From positions 84,501 to 148,500 of the forward strand of contig NZ_CP077091.1 of NCBI RefSeq assembly GCF_014268595.2: a stretch of 64,000 bases of DNA, given 5' to 3'. The notes beneath the pieces were generated by a model. The model searched no databases and was not told the DNA's origin. It saw nothing but the letters and a program-made list of their open reading frames with translations. This document shows, piece after piece, positions 24,980 to 34,161 of this stretch (position 1 is the first letter of the stretch; each line of letters starts with the position of its first letter). The DNA is from Pseudomonas hamedanensis (GTDB taxonomy: Bacteria > Pseudomonadota > Gammaproteobacteria > Pseudomonadales > Pseudomonadaceae). Made by a program: the position numbers and the translations under genes.

Positions 24980-25813
24980 ATGGATTTCTGGACCCTTTTC
25001 CAGGTGTTGATATTAGGTGCGGTAGAAGGCCTGACCGAGTTCTTGCCCATCTCAAGCACCGGTCACCAGATTATTGTCGCTGACTTGCTTGAGTTCGGCG
25101 GCGAACGCGCGATGGCGTTCAACATCATTATTCAGTTGGGGGCCATTCTTGCGGTTGTCTGGGAATTTCGTCCGAAGATCTTCGAGATCGTCAAAGGCTT
25201 GCCGACCGAGCGCAGCGCACAACGGTTCACGATTAACTTGCTGATCGCCTTTTTTCCGGCAGTTATCCTGGGCGTGTTGTTCGCTGACACGATCCACGAA
25301 TACCTGTTCAACCCGATCACCGTTGCCGTGGCATTGGTCGTGGGCGGCATCGTCATGCTGTGGGCCGAGCAGCGCAGCCATGTCGTAAGCGTCGAGCACG
25401 TCGACGACATGCGTTGGTCCGACGCGCTGAAGATCGGTTTCGTACAATGCCTGGCGATGATTCCCGGCACATCGCGCTCCGGCTCAACCATTATTGGCGG
25501 CCTGCTTTTCGGTCTGTCGCGCAAAGCCGCTACCGAGTTCTCGTTCTTCCTCGCCATGCCAACCATGGTCGGCGCCGCCGTGTACTCCGGCTACAAATAC
25601 CGCGACCTGTTCCAGCCCAACGACCTGCCGGTTTTCGCTCTGGGCTTCGTCACCGCGTTTATCTTCGCAATGATTGCCGTGCGCGGCCTGCTCAAGTTCA
25701 TTGCCAACCACAGCTATGCCGCGTTCGCGTGGTATCGCATCGGGTTTGGCTTGCTGATTCTGGCGACGTGGCTGTTTGGCTGGGTGAACTGGACGGCGGC
25801 TGCTGCGGCTTGA
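24980..25813 (+). CDS. uppP: Undecaprenyl-diphosphatase (BacA/UppP)
   Basis: The ATG at 24980 follows GGAGG directly and gives 277 residues. The two conserved blocks, [15 protein letters not shown] near the N-terminus and [30 protein letters not shown] in the middle (given here as two adjoining parts, [12 protein letters not shown] and the FSFFLA end), identify UppP. It dephosphorylates undecaprenyl diphosphate to regenerate the lipid carrier. A copy at the edge of a Wzx/Wzy locus would relieve carrier shortage during heavy polymer production. Confidence 0.96.
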   Translation: MDFWTLFQVLILGAVEGLTEFLPISSTGHQIIVADLLEFGGERAMAFNIIIQLGAILAVVWEFRPKIFEIVKGLPTERSAQRFTINLLIAFFPAVILGVLFADTIHEYLFNPITVAVALVVGGIVMLWAEQRSHVVSVEHVDDMRWSDALKIGFVQCLAMIPGTSRSGSTIIGGLLFGLSRKAATEFSFFLAMPTMVGAAVYSGYKYRDLFQPNDLPVFALGFVTAFIFAMIAVRGLLKFIANHSYAAFAWYRIGFGLLILATWLFGWVNWTAAAAA

Positions 25814-25822
25814 GGTGCAAGC

Positions 25823-25842
25823 CAGGCGGCCCAAGCCGCCTG
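25823..25842. terminator. Hairpin between the convergent uppP and dusA genes
   Basis: CAGGCGG and CCGCCTG pair around CCCAAG. There is no clear T-tract on either side, so its action as a terminator is only suggested by its position between converging genes. Confidence 0.45.
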
Positions 25843-25861
25843 ACTGAATGACGGGAGGGCA

Positions 25862-26848
25862 TCAGCGCCCTTCGAGCAACGCCGCCGCCTGATCCAGCAG
25901 CGCCAGCGGATCCTTGGCCTTGTGGATATCCACCGACAACAACTGACGGAATTTACGCGCCCCCGGGAACCCGGTGCCCAGGCCCAGCACATGTCGAGTG
26001 ATGTGATGCATCGCACCACCCGCCAGCAAATGCTCGGCTATATAAGGACGCAGCTGCGCCAACGCCTCGGCGCGGCTGATCACCGGCGCCGGACTGCCGA
26101 ACAACTGCTGATCGACCTCCGCCAGCAAATACGGATTGTGATAAGCCTCACGCCCCAACATTACACCGTCGAACGTCTGCAAATGCTCATGGCAGGCTTC
26201 CAGCGTCTTGATCCCACCATTCAACACAATCTCCAGTTGCGGAAAATCAGCCTTCAATTGCGCCGCCACGTCATAGCGCAATGGCGGAATGTCGCGGTTC
26301 TCCTTCGGCGACAAGCCCTCCAGAATCGCGATCCGCGCATGCACGGTAAAACTCGTACACCCGGCATCCCGCACCGTACCGACGAAATCGCACAGCTCGG
26401 CATAACTGTCGCGCCCGTTGATCCCGATCCGATGCTTCACCGTCACCGGAATCGAAACCGCATCGCGCATCGCCTTCACACAATCAGCCACCAACTGCGG
26501 ATGCCCCATCAGGCACGCACCGATCATGTTGTTCTGCACGCGATCGCTTGGACAGCCGACGTTCAGGTTGACCTCGTCGTAACCGTGCTCCTGCGCCATG
26601 CGGGCGCAAGCAGCGAGATCCAGCGGGACGCTACCGCCCAACTGCAAAGCGAGCGGGTGCTCGGCGTCGTTGTGGCGAAGGAAGCGTTCGTGATCGCCGT
26701 TAAGGAGCGCGCCGGTGGTGACCATTTCGGTGTAGAGCAGAGCATTTTTCGACAGGAGACGCAGGAAGTACCGGCAATGGCGGTCGGTCCAATCCATCAT
26801 CGGAGCAACAGAAAAGCGGCGGGACAGTGGCGCGGGTTGTAGAGGCAT
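25862..26848 (-). CDS. dusA: tRNA-dihydrouridine synthase A
   Basis: This 328-residue FMN enzyme reduces uridines 20 and 20a of the tRNA D-loop. The N-terminal FSVAPMMDWTDRHCRYF, the NLNVGCPSDRVQ block with the catalytic cysteine, and the VTVKHRIGI and NGGIKTLE flavin-site motifs all point to DusA. From memory, dusA and tal are neighbours in P. aeruginosa, which would make everything between 1329 and 25861 an inserted block in this strain's lineage, or a block lost from the other. Confidence 0.96.
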   Translation of the reverse strand: MPLQPAPLSRRFSVAPMMDWTDRHCRYFLRLLSKNALLYTEMVTTGALLNGDHERFLRHNDAEHPLALQLGGSVPLDLAACARMAQEHGYDEVNLNVGCPSDRVQNNMIGACLMGHPQLVADCVKAMRDAVSIPVTVKHRIGINGRDSYAELCDFVGTVRDAGCTSFTVHARIAILEGLSPKENRDIPPLRYDVAAQLKADFPQLEIVLNGGIKTLEACHEHLQTFDGVMLGREAYHNPYLLAEVDQQLFGSPAPVISRAEALAQLRPYIAEHLLAGGAMHHITRHVLGLGTGFPGARKFRQLLSVDIHKAKDPLALLDQAAALLEGR

Positions 26849-27074
26849 TTTGGGGAATCTGAATCAACGAGGCGAAGGCGCGGGAGTTTATCAGGAATGC
26901 GGTCGGGCAAAGATCCGCTCAGCGCTATTTCTGCGTTCTCTATGGCAGTCGCCCTCAGCGCCCAAGATGCTGAACCGGTGCTGTCGGCCAAGCAAATTTC
27001 ATATTGGCGCACGCGGTACGGGCGCAGGATGCTCGGACAAGACCGTCGTTTTTCATCCAGAGGGGAATCGTGCG

Positions 27075-27287
27075 ATGAACATTCATGTCGTCAGGGTGCT
27101 GTTGATTACTGCAACCGTATCGGTGCTGAGTGCTTGTTCAGGCGGGGCAGGCCTGACCACGACCAGTTGTTTCGCCGCAGATTGCCAGTCGTCTGAAGGC
27201 CGTAATGCCAATACGTTGAACTTCGGCGGCAACAGTATCGGCAGCAGCCTGAGTCAATACAGCTCCGGCATGCTGCACGACGATTAG
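27075..27287 (+). CDS. Small lipoprotein of unknown function
   Basis: The ATG at 27075 has AGGGGAA eight bases upstream and gives 70 residues. A lipoprotein signal with lipobox LSAC (Cys near 21) is followed by a Gly/Ser-rich part with two more cysteines (TSCFAADC). The mature part is only about 50 residues. I do not recognise the family. The gene is convergent with the PheC-like gene, with only three bases between the stops. Confidence 0.7.
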   Translation: MNIHVVRVLLITATVSVLSACSGGAGLTTTSCFAADCQSSEGRNANTLNFGGNSIGSSLSQYSSGMLHDD

Positions 27288-27290
27288 CCT

Positions 27291-28082
27291 TTACTGCGCC
27301 GCAGGCACGGCAATCCACTCACCCAGGGTCTGCTGATATTTTCCGGTCACCTTACTCAAATGCAGCCACTGATCGACATACAGTTTCCAGCTGATGTCAT
27401 CGCGCGGCAGCAAGTAAGCCTTTTCGCCGTATTGCATGTACTGATGCGGATTGACCGCGCACAAGCCGGGTTTTAGCTTCTGCTGATACAGCGCTTCCGA
27501 GGCGTCGGTGATCATGACGTCGGCCTTGTTGTCGAGCAGTTGCTGGAAAATCGTTACGTTGTCGTGCAGGGCCAGTTGTGCCTTGGGCAGGAAGGCGTGG
27601 ACGAAGGCTTCGTTGGTGCCGCCGGCGGGTTCGACCAGGCGTACGTCCGGCCGGTTGATCTGGTCGATGGTCTGGTACTTGGATTGGTCGGCGCAGCGCA
27701 CCAGCGGTATTTTGCCGTCGGTGTCGAGGGTGTTGCTGAAGTAGGCTTTTTTCTGCCGTTCCAGCGTGACCGAGATGCCGCCCATGCCGATGTCGCATTT
27801 GCCGGCCTGCATATCGGGCATCAGGGTTTTCCAGGTGGTTTGCACCCATTGGACTTTGACGCCGAGGCTGTCGGCCAATGAGCGGGCCATGCTGATGTCG
27901 ATGCCTTCGAAATCACCGTCGGTGCGCTTGAAGGTGTAGGGCTTGTAGTCGCCCGTGGTGCAGACGCGCAGTTGGCCTTGTTGCTGGATGCGGTCGAGGT
28001 GGCTGGCGCTTGGCTCGGCGTGGACGCCGGTGGCCAGGGTCAGCAGAGCGCAGGCGATCATCGTGCTTTTTGGTGTTGTCAT
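27291..28082 (-). CDS. pheC: PheC-like periplasmic cyclohexadienyl dehydratase
   Basis: The 263-residue protein has a signal peptide cut after THVHAE-like residues near 22-23 (ATGVHA/EPSA) and the fold of a solute-binding protein. It follows P. aeruginosa PheC closely as I remember that sequence: LRVCTTGDYKPYTF, GISVTLERQKKAYFS, GGTNEAF, DNVTIFQQLLDNKADVMITDA and EKAYLLPRD are all shared. PheC removes water and CO2 from prephenate or arogenate in the periplasm, giving phenylpyruvate or phenylalanine. A plain amino-acid-binding protein is the alternative; there are no transporter genes beside it, which favours the enzyme. Confidence 0.75.
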   Translation of the reverse strand: MTTPKSTMIACALLTLATGVHAEPSASHLDRIQQQGQLRVCTTGDYKPYTFKRTDGDFEGIDISMARSLADSLGVKVQWVQTTWKTLMPDMQAGKCDIGMGGISVTLERQKKAYFSNTLDTDGKIPLVRCADQSKYQTIDQINRPDVRLVEPAGGTNEAFVHAFLPKAQLALHDNVTIFQQLLDNKADVMITDASEALYQQKLKPGLCAVNPHQYMQYGEKAYLLPRDDISWKLYVDQWLHLSKVTGKYQQTLGEWIAVPAAQ

Positions 28083-28140
28083 GGAGATCGGACTTCTGAG
28101 AGGGAAGGTGGCCCAGTGTAGTGAAAGCCCTTCCCGGGTG

Positions 28141-28998
28141 TCATCCCGGCTCCGGACTCAATGTACCCAGCCACGCCACCAATGCCACGACCAGCAGGGC
28201 CGTGACCAGCTCCACCACCAGACTGCGCTTCAACGCGGTCGCTGCGATGAGGTGTTGACCGTCGCGTAACGAGCGCTCCAGCAACGGTCCAAGGTGAAAG
28301 CGATTCAACGCGGCGAGCATCAGCATTGCCATAAACAGCAGAACCTTGATCGCCAGCAGCAGCCCATAACTGCCAGGCAATAGCCGCGGGCCGACGATGA
28401 ATAAGTAGTTCACCACGCCGCTGATCGTCAGGGTCAGCACGATCACTGCGCCCATCCATTCGAAGCGCTTGACCGCCTCGGCCAGCCGCCGAATATGGGT
28501 GTCATCGACCAGCCGCGCCATCAACAGCAACGCCAGCATCGCGCCCAGCCATGCCCCAGCCGCGAGCAGGTGCAGAATGTCGCTGAGGAAATGCCAGAAT
28601 CGCAACGCCCCTTCATCCATCGCGCCGTGTCCGCTCCAGGCCAGCGAGGCGAGGGCGACTGCACTGGCGATCGAGGCAATCCACCCACTCGGCCGAAACA
28701 GCACGATGATCAGCGCCGTCATCCGCAGCGCCCACGCCAGCCCGACATCCGTTTCCAGGAGCATCATTCGCAGATGCGGCCAGAGTGCCGCGAGCTGCGT
28801 TTCGCCGCTCATGGCGCGGGTCATCAGCACCAGCCCTGCGACTGACAGCAGTGACCCGACCAACGCCATCCCACGCAACAGCGGTTGAAACCGCAGCGCC
28901 GCATTAACGTTGTACAGCCCGAACAAGGGCAGGCCGAACAACAGCAGCAAATCTACATACAGCGCGAACCGCAGGACGATGTTGGCCAGTTCATCCAT
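28141..28998 (-). CDS. copD: Copper resistance inner-membrane protein CopD
   Basis: The 285-residue protein has about eight membrane segments and conserved histidines (for example LWPHLR, WSGHGAM and DILHLLAAGAWLG), as expected of CopD. With CopC it is thought to move copper across the inner membrane. Its start lies three bases after the copC stop, and it is the last gene of the copABCD order. Confidence 0.93.
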   Translation of the reverse strand: MDELANIVLRFALYVDLLLLFGLPLFGLYNVNAALRFQPLLRGMALVGSLLSVAGLVLMTRAMSGETQLAALWPHLRMMLLETDVGLAWALRMTALIIVLFRPSGWIASIASAVALASLAWSGHGAMDEGALRFWHFLSDILHLLAAGAWLGAMLALLLMARLVDDTHIRRLAEAVKRFEWMGAVIVLTLTISGVVNYLFIVGPRLLPGSYGLLLAIKVLLFMAMLMLAALNRFHLGPLLERSLRDGQHLIAATALKRSLVVELVTALLVVALVAWLGTLSPEPG

Positions 28999-29001
28999 CG
29001 C

Positions 29002-29376
29002 TCACTTCACTTTGAACGTGACGTTGCCGGTGATTGGATGCGTGTCGGATGACACCGCGCGCCACTGCACCTGGTAGGTCCCGGCAGGCAATGGCGCGAG
29101 CGGAGTGATCAGCATGGTTTTCGGGTCGCTGCCGGCACTGACTTTGGCTTTCATCGGCATCGGCGGGTGGGCCATGCCGGGCATCTCAGTCATGACCAGT
29201 TTGGCGCCGGAAAACTGCGTGACGAGGTTTTCCGAGAAGCGCAGCTCGATCTTGCCGGGGGCGGCGCCATCCGCGCCTTCGGCAGGGGTCGATGACAGCA
29301 GTTTCGGGTGGGCCTGGGCGAGGCTGCTCAGGAGCAATCCGCTGGCAAGCAGGAGGTGGGTGATCAAGGTGCGCAT
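29002..29376 (-). CDS. copC: Periplasmic copper-binding protein CopC
   Basis: The 124-residue protein has a signal peptide ending in SLAQA, so the mature N-terminus is His-Pro (HPKLLSSTPAEG), the Cu(II) site of CopC. A methionine/histidine segment (MTEMPGMAHPPMPM) offers a Cu(I) site. The size is normal. It sits between copB and copD. Confidence 0.95.
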   Translation of the reverse strand: MRTLITHLLLASGLLLSSLAQAHPKLLSSTPAEGADGAAPGKIELRFSENLVTQFSGAKLVMTEMPGMAHPPMPMKAKVSAGSDPKTMLITPLAPLPAGTYQVQWRAVSSDTHPITGNVTFKVK

Positions 29377-29406
29377 GCAAGTCTCCGGTTTGTTTTTAGA
29401 GGGAAA

Positions 29407-30276
29407 TCAGAACCACATCCGCACGCCCAGGACGAGGCGCGCTTCACTGCGATCCTCGCCTTCGTCGCGGGCGTAGTCGGCGGTGTTGCCGTAGGTGCGG
29501 TTCCACGTCACGCCGATATAAGGCGCAAATTCGCGGCGGATTTCATAGCGCAAACGCAGGCCCGCCTCGGTGTTGGACAGCCCGGAGCCAATGCCTCGCT
29601 GCGGATCGTTTTTGCCGTAGACGTTGAGTTCGGCGGTCGGTTGCAGGATCAGCCGGTTCGTCAGCAAGATGTCGTAATCGCCTTCCAGGCGCATCGCACT
29701 CTGGCCGCCCTCGCCGAGAAAGGCCGTGGCTTCGGCCTCGAAGTTGTACAACGCCATGCCCTGCACGCCGAACGCGGCCCAGGTTTGCGGGGCGCCGGGT
29801 TTGAAGTCCTGACGCACGCCGCTGACCACGTCCCACCACGGCGAGATCGCATGGCCCCAGAGCGCCTGAATTTCCGCGTCTTCGGTCTTGCCGTTGCTGC
29901 GCTCGCCTTCGGAACGCAGCCACAGCCGGTCGATGTCACCGCCGATCCAGCCGGACAGATCCCAGGCCAAAGCGCTGCCGTCGTCGGCGTCCTGCCATTC
30001 GAGTTTGTCGGCGAGGAAATAGCTGTTGATGACGCGGTCATGCACCTGATGGCCGCCGGGGCTGGTGAACACGGCAGCGCGGTCGGCGTCGGTCAGTGGC
30101 GGGATCGGCGTCCGGCTTTCGGCGGGCGCGGCGGGCTGCATCATGCCGTCGTCCATGCTTTGCATGGCCGAATGGTCCATGCCGGGCATCTGGCTGTGGT
30201 CCATGCCGTGCATGTCGCTGGCGGCCAGAGCTGGGGCGCCGATGAGCAGCAGGGAAAACGCGCTGAATCGAGTCAT
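29407..30276 (-). CDS. copB: Outer-membrane copper resistance protein CopB
   Basis: The ATG at 30276 has AAGGGA six bases upstream and opens directly into a signal peptide ([19 protein letters not shown]), giving 289 residues. A second ATG at 30291 overlaps the copA stop as ATGA and would add five residues. After the signal peptide come Met/His repeats ([17 protein letters not shown]), and then the CopB barrel ([21 protein letters not shown] and [15 protein letters not shown]). It is the outer-membrane partner of CopA. Confidence 0.94.
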   Translation of the reverse strand: MTRFSAFSLLLIGAPALAASDMHGMDHSQMPGMDHSAMQSMDDGMMQPAAPAESRTPIPPLTDADRAAVFTSPGGHQVHDRVINSYFLADKLEWQDADDGSALAWDLSGWIGGDIDRLWLRSEGERSNGKTEDAEIQALWGHAISPWWDVVSGVRQDFKPGAPQTWAAFGVQGMALYNFEAEATAFLGEGGQSAMRLEGDYDILLTNRLILQPTAELNVYGKNDPQRGIGSGLSNTEAGLRLRYEIRREFAPYIGVTWNRTYGNTADYARDEGEDRSEARLVLGVRMWF

Positions 30277-30287
30277 GGTCGGTCCCT

Positions 30288-32000
30288 TCATTCTTCCACC
30301 CGCACTTCGCGAAACATCCCCATTTCCATGTGATACAGCAGATGGCAGTGATAGGCCCAGCGGCCGAGGGCATCGGCAGTGACGCGGTAGCTGCGGCGGC
30401 TGCCGGGCGGCATGTCGATGGTGTGTTTGCGCACCTGGAAATTGCCGTTCTCGTCTTCCAGGTCGCTCCACATGCCATGCAAGTGAATGGGGTGGGTCAT
30501 CATCGTGTCGTTGACCAGCACCAGACGGATACGCTCGCCGTACTTGAGCAGCAACGGTTCGGCGTCGGAGAATTTGATGCCGTTGAACGACCAGGCGAAT
30601 TTCTCCATGTGCCCGGTCAGGTGCAACTCGAGGGTGCGGCCCGGGTCGCGGCCGTCCGGGTCTTCGAAGGGGCTGCGCAGGTCGGCGTACGTCAGCACGC
30701 GACGGCCGTTGTTGCGCAGGCCAAGGCCGGGATCGTCGAGTTTTGGCGCGGTGGTCATGGCTTGCATGTCCACCAGCGGATTGTCTGTCTCGCTGGCCGG
30801 ATGCGATTGCATCGGCCCCATGGCCGAGTGGTCCATGGCGCTCATGTCCATGCCGCTGTGGTCCATGCCGCCCATGCCCATGTCGTCCATGCCCATGTCG
30901 TCCATGCTGACCAGGGGACGCGGGTCGAGCGCGGGCACCGGCGCGGATAATCCGCCGCGTGTGGCGAGGGTGCCGCGCGCATAACCGCTGCGGTCCATGG
31001 CTTGGGCGAACACGGTGTGGGCGTCACCATCAGGCTCGACGATGACGTCGTAAGTCTCGGCTACCGCGATGCGCAATTCATCGACGCTGACCGGATTGAC
31101 GTGCAAGCCATCGGCGGCCACCACAGTCATTTTCAGCCCCGGAATGCGCACGTCGAAGTAGGTCATCGCCGAGCCGTTGATCAGGCGCAGGCGCAGTTTT
31201 TCGCCAGGGCGGAACAGGCAGGTAAAGTTGTCATCGGGCGCCTGGCCGTTCATCAGGAAGGTGTACGTGGCGCCACTGACGTCGGCGATGTCGGTGGGGT
31301 TCATGTTCATTTGCGCCCACATTTTGCGATCGGCGACGGTGGCGCCCCAGCCTTTTTCCCCGACATCATTGATGAAGTCGCCGACGGTGCGTTTGTGGAA
31401 GTTGTAGTAGTCGGACTGTTTTTTCAGAGTCTTCATCAGGCTGGCCGGGTCTTCGTCGGTCCAGTCACTGAGCATCACCACGCAGTCGCGGTCGTACTGG
31501 AAGGGCTCCGGTTCCTTGGCCTCGATCACCAGCGGTCCGTAGACACCGGCCTGTTCCTGAAGCCCGGAATGGCTGTGGTACCAGTAGGTGCCGTGTTGGC
31601 GAACCTTGAACTGATAGACGTACACGCCGCCCGGTTCGATGCCATGGAAACTCAGGCCCGGCACACCGTCCATGTTTGCCGGCAACAGAATGCCGTGCCA
31701 GTGAATCGAGGTGCTGGCCGAGAGCCGATTGCGCACCCGCAGCGTGACGGTGTCACCTTCGCGCCAGCGCAGCAGCGGGCCGGGCAGGCTACCGTTGATG
31801 GTCATGGCGGTACGCGGGGAACCGCTGAAGTTGACCGCGGTTTCGCCGATAAACAGCTCGAACTGATTACCGCTCAGCTCGTTGAGCGGCCCGGCGCCGT
31901 TCAGCGCCCAGACTGGCGTGCGCCACAGGCCGAGGCCGCCGAGCAGGCTGCCGGCAGCAAGGCCTTTGACGAAGGTGCGGCGAGACGTGGTGGAAGACAT
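30288..32000 (-). CDS. copA: Multicopper oxidase CopA, Tat-exported
   Basis: The 570-residue protein starts with a Tat signal (SRRTFVKG, residues 6-13). Three cupredoxin domains carry the four copper motifs HWHG, WYHSHSG, HPIHLHG and [13 protein letters not shown]. Between domains 2 and 3 a Met/Asp/His-rich stretch ([19 protein letters not shown]) offers extra copper binding, as in PcoA and CopA. It oxidises or sequesters copper in the periplasm. It is the first gene of copABCD and is likely induced by copper through the box at 32073-32087. Confidence 0.96.
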   Translation of the reverse strand: MSSTTSRRTFVKGLAAGSLLGGLGLWRTPVWALNGAGPLNELSGNQFELFIGETAVNFSGSPRTAMTINGSLPGPLLRWREGDTVTLRVRNRLSASTSIHWHGILLPANMDGVPGLSFHGIEPGGVYVYQFKVRQHGTYWYHSHSGLQEQAGVYGPLVIEAKEPEPFQYDRDCVVMLSDWTDEDPASLMKTLKKQSDYYNFHKRTVGDFINDVGEKGWGATVADRKMWAQMNMNPTDIADVSGATYTFLMNGQAPDDNFTCLFRPGEKLRLRLINGSAMTYFDVRIPGLKMTVVAADGLHVNPVSVDELRIAVAETYDVIVEPDGDAHTVFAQAMDRSGYARGTLATRGGLSAPVPALDPRPLVSMDDMGMDDMGMGGMDHSGMDMSAMDHSAMGPMQSHPASETDNPLVDMQAMTTAPKLDDPGLGLRNNGRRVLTYADLRSPFEDPDGRDPGRTLELHLTGHMEKFAWSFNGIKFSDAEPLLLKYGERIRLVLVNDTMMTHPIHLHGMWSDLEDENGNFQVRKHTIDMPPGSRRSYRVTADALGRWAYHCHLLYHMEMGMFREVRVEE

Positions 32001-32072
32001 GCGCTGGAAGTCCTTGTTTGACCCATGACGGGGAGGCTAACCAGTGCCAGCTTTCAGTTGGCTGAGGGGTGG

Positions 32073-32087
32073 ATTACAGTTTTGTCA
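32073..32087 (-). promoter_or_regulatory. CopR/CusR-like box upstream of copA
   Basis: On the minus strand the sequence is TGACAAAACTGTAAT, an imperfect inverted repeat close to the TGACA-N5/6-TGTNAT type bound by CopR/CusR/PcoR regulators. It lies 73 bases before the copA start. No copRS pair is adjacent, so the regulator would have to act from elsewhere. Confidence 0.55.
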
Positions 32088-32102
32088 GTTTCGCGACTGC
32101 CC

Positions 32103-32585
32103 TTACAGACCCAGTCCTTGCTGTACCACCTGCAGCAAGTTGTTTTCCGTCAGGGCAATCGCATCCAGCTCCTGCCCGGTTTCAACGGTCTGCAACCACC
32201 AGTGACTTTCGCCATGTTCATCCACCGTGCGCAGCAACGACTGATCGCGCTCTGGCACATTGATCTGCACTCGGCCGCAGCCGTCCTCGGTAAACCGCGC
32301 GATCGGATCAAAGGTCAGGCTATGGTGGTTGGCTTCGATCACCAACTGATCGATGGCGTAATCATGGGATTCGCCATCCGGTGAAGTCTCGCAAACGTGC
32401 GTAGGAATTCGCCGAATCTTCAGTCCTACCTCGGTGACTGGCTGTAGCCATGCCTCGATGCGGTGGTACAAGTCGTACACCTGAGCAGGCCAGCAATCGA
32501 TCTCAAGCGCAGCGCAGGTACTGTCGTCGGCCTGGGTGTGCCGGGTTTGTTTGAGTTTGGCGGCGAGTTCGTCTGCTTTACTCAT
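32103..32585 (-). CDS. Conserved hypothetical protein
   Basis: The ATG at 32585 (MSKADELAAKLK) has AAGGGAAC upstream and gives 160 residues. The protein is acidic and soluble, with no signal peptide, membrane segment or catalytic motif that I recognise. A central beta-rich part (GLKIRRIPTHVCETSPDGES) is followed by strands typical of a small ligand-binding fold. It lies upstream of copA on the same strand but ends before the copper box, so it is unlikely to belong to the copper operon. Confidence 0.65.
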   Translation of the reverse strand: MSKADELAAKLKQTRHTQADDSTCAALEIDCWPAQVYDLYHRIEAWLQPVTEVGLKIRRIPTHVCETSPDGESHDYAIDQLVIEANHHSLTFDPIARFTEDGCGRVQINVPERDQSLLRTVDEHGESHWWLQTVETGQELDAIALTENNLLQVVQQGLGL

Positions 32586-32749
32586 TTCGGTTCCCTTGTT
32601 GGATGTCTGCCTGTTCAGCGTAGACCTTCGCACGGCGCAGAGCCTTGCCTTGCGTCATGCGCTTGCAATACAAGCGTGTCGAAATCAGCACTGGCCAAGT
32701 CTGGCCGGCAACGACAACCACGGACGCTGGCGTCCCAAGGAATGGGTAC

Positions 32750-33412
32750 ATGAAAAAGCTGTTTACAATTTTGACAGTGATCGCGCTGACGATCGGTAGC
32801 ATCGGCATCAGTTCGGCGCGTCAATCGCAATCCAGAGTGCAGGCGGAATCGGTGGCGGGGGTGTTCGACTACTACCTGTTGGCGCTGTCCTGGTCGCCGA
32901 CTTTCTGCCTCACTCACAAAGACGATGCGCAGTGCACCGGCAAAGGCTACGGCTTCGTCCTGCACGGCCTGTGGCCACAATATGCCGGCGGCGGCTGGCC
33001 GCAATCCTGCCCGCCGCTGACCCGTTTATCAGCCGCCGAGACCAACAAGGGGCTGACGCTGTTTCCAACGAAAAAACTGCTTGATCACGAATGGTCCAAG
33101 CACGGCACCTGCAGTGGCCTCGGCGCGATGGGCTATCTGGACAAATCCGACCAGGCCGTTGCGGCGGTGAACGTGCCGGCAGAACTGCAACCGTTCAGTT
33201 CTTCGTACTACTTCGAGGCGCAAGAAATTGCCGATCTGTTCCGCAAGGCCAATCCGGGCATCCCGGCAGACGGCATCGCGGTGATTTGCAGCGGCCCGCA
33301 GCTGTCGGAAGTGCGGGTGTGCATGGACAAGGATTTGCAGTTCGGCGCGTGCGGCAAAGGCGTGAAGAATCAATGCCGGGCGGGGGACATCCGGGTGCCC
33401 CCGGCGCGGTGA
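32750..33412 (+). CDS. Secreted ribonuclease T2 family protein
   Basis: The ATG at 32750 has AAGGAA upstream and gives 220 residues with a signal peptide near residues 1-24. Both active-site blocks of RNase T2 are present, FVLHGLWPQ (CAS I) and HEWSKHGTC (CAS II), and cysteines are placed for the usual disulfides. It degrades RNA to 3'-nucleotides through 2',3'-cyclic phosphates in the periplasm or medium. It is monocistronic with its own terminator. Confidence 0.93.
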   Translation: MKKLFTILTVIALTIGSIGISSARQSQSRVQAESVAGVFDYYLLALSWSPTFCLTHKDDAQCTGKGYGFVLHGLWPQYAGGGWPQSCPPLTRLSAAETNKGLTLFPTKKLLDHEWSKHGTCSGLGAMGYLDKSDQAVAAVNVPAELQPFSSSYYFEAQEIADLFRKANPGIPADGIAVICSGPQLSEVRVCMDKDLQFGACGKGVKNQCRAGDIRVPPAR

Positions 33413-33432
33413 GATATAGGTAACGGTCAATC

Positions 33433-33462
33433 AAAACAGGCGCTCATCTGAGCGCCTGTTTT
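33433..33462 (+). terminator. Rho-independent terminator of the RNase T2 gene
   Basis: AAAACAGGCGCT and AGCGCCTGTTTT form a perfect 12-bp stem with a 6-nt loop, 20 bases after the stop codon. Confidence 0.92.
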
Positions 33463-33548
33463 GTTTGCCTGAAGGTTTGAAGCGCCTGCAAATTCACGCA
33501 TGCTGCGCGCCCTAAAGGATCTTCACGTCACACCGCAAGGAGCTGTTC

Positions 33549-33624
33549 ATGAGCGGAAAATCCGCTGCCCGCGTCACCGATCCCACCGCATTATGTTTGA
33601 TGAGATCAACAACCTGCTGATATG
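33549..33624 (+). pseudogene. Remnant of a PAAR-domain effector gene
   Basis: The frame starts with ATG and reads MSGKSAARVTDPTA, which is the way PAAR-repeat proteins of type VI secretion begin. After 14 codons the PAAR match ends and the frame stops at 33618-33620. In another frame the DNA then reads FDEINNLLI followed by a TGA that overlaps the next ATG (ATGA at 33622-33625). The simplest reading is a large out-of-frame deletion that joined the first codons of a PAAR effector to its last ten. The family of the lost toxin cannot be known. Confidence 0.6.
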
Positions 33625-34145
33625 AAGAAGTTGTTGGCAATACTCCTGATGTCTTCTGTGCCTCTTGCGCCAAGGATCACAGTGTTCCTGCCGCGAACCT
33701 TAACTTTCTTAGCGTAGAAAGGGAGGGAAATAGCTCCCTTTACGCTGTGTATTATGGCTCTGACGTCGATCTATTGGATTTATTCAACAGGGGTAAGAGG
33801 GTAGGTGCCGCTTCGACAATGCTGGAATGCGCACTGCGTGATGACCAGGATTTTTCGATTACTAACCGGTTCAGGTATTCCGCATACGGTGTGATCGATG
33901 AGGATGCGTCGAACAAAGCACGGGGGAGATTCAACTATGTAACAAGTGCCTTTCTGCGCCAAACCCCAGATAACGGCAGCACGCAGGACAATCTCTCGGT
34001 ACCGGAACTCAACGCTCTGCTATCCCAAAGAAAAAGCGTCCCCTGCAAAGTCGTCATCACCGCCTACGGCTACAAACCCTACTACTCAAACACCATGAAC
34101 ATCCCCACCGCCGACCTGCTGCGGGAAATCAACAAACCCGAATAA
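33622..34145 (+). pseudogene. Frameshifted secreted protein, possible immunity protein of the lost effector
   Basis: From ATG 33622 the frame encodes a clean signal peptide (MKKLLAILLMSSVPLA) but stops at 33715. The adjacent frame continues with KDHSVPAANLNFLSVE and stays open to 34145. One missing base at about 33669-33671 (GCGCCAAG instead of GCGGCCAAG) would join them into a protein of 174 residues with a proper cleavage site. The open part (from a GTG at 33747, 132 residues) shows no known domain. The overlap with the upstream remnant and the signal peptide suggest a periplasmic immunity protein. A sequencing error is the alternative to a true mutation. Confidence 0.6.
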
Positions 34146-34161
34146 CCCACCAAGGGGGATC

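Noticed and set aside
28141..32000. Copper genes as part of a mobile island
   Set aside because: There is no integrase, IS or border repeat nearby, and base composition looks like the neighbours.
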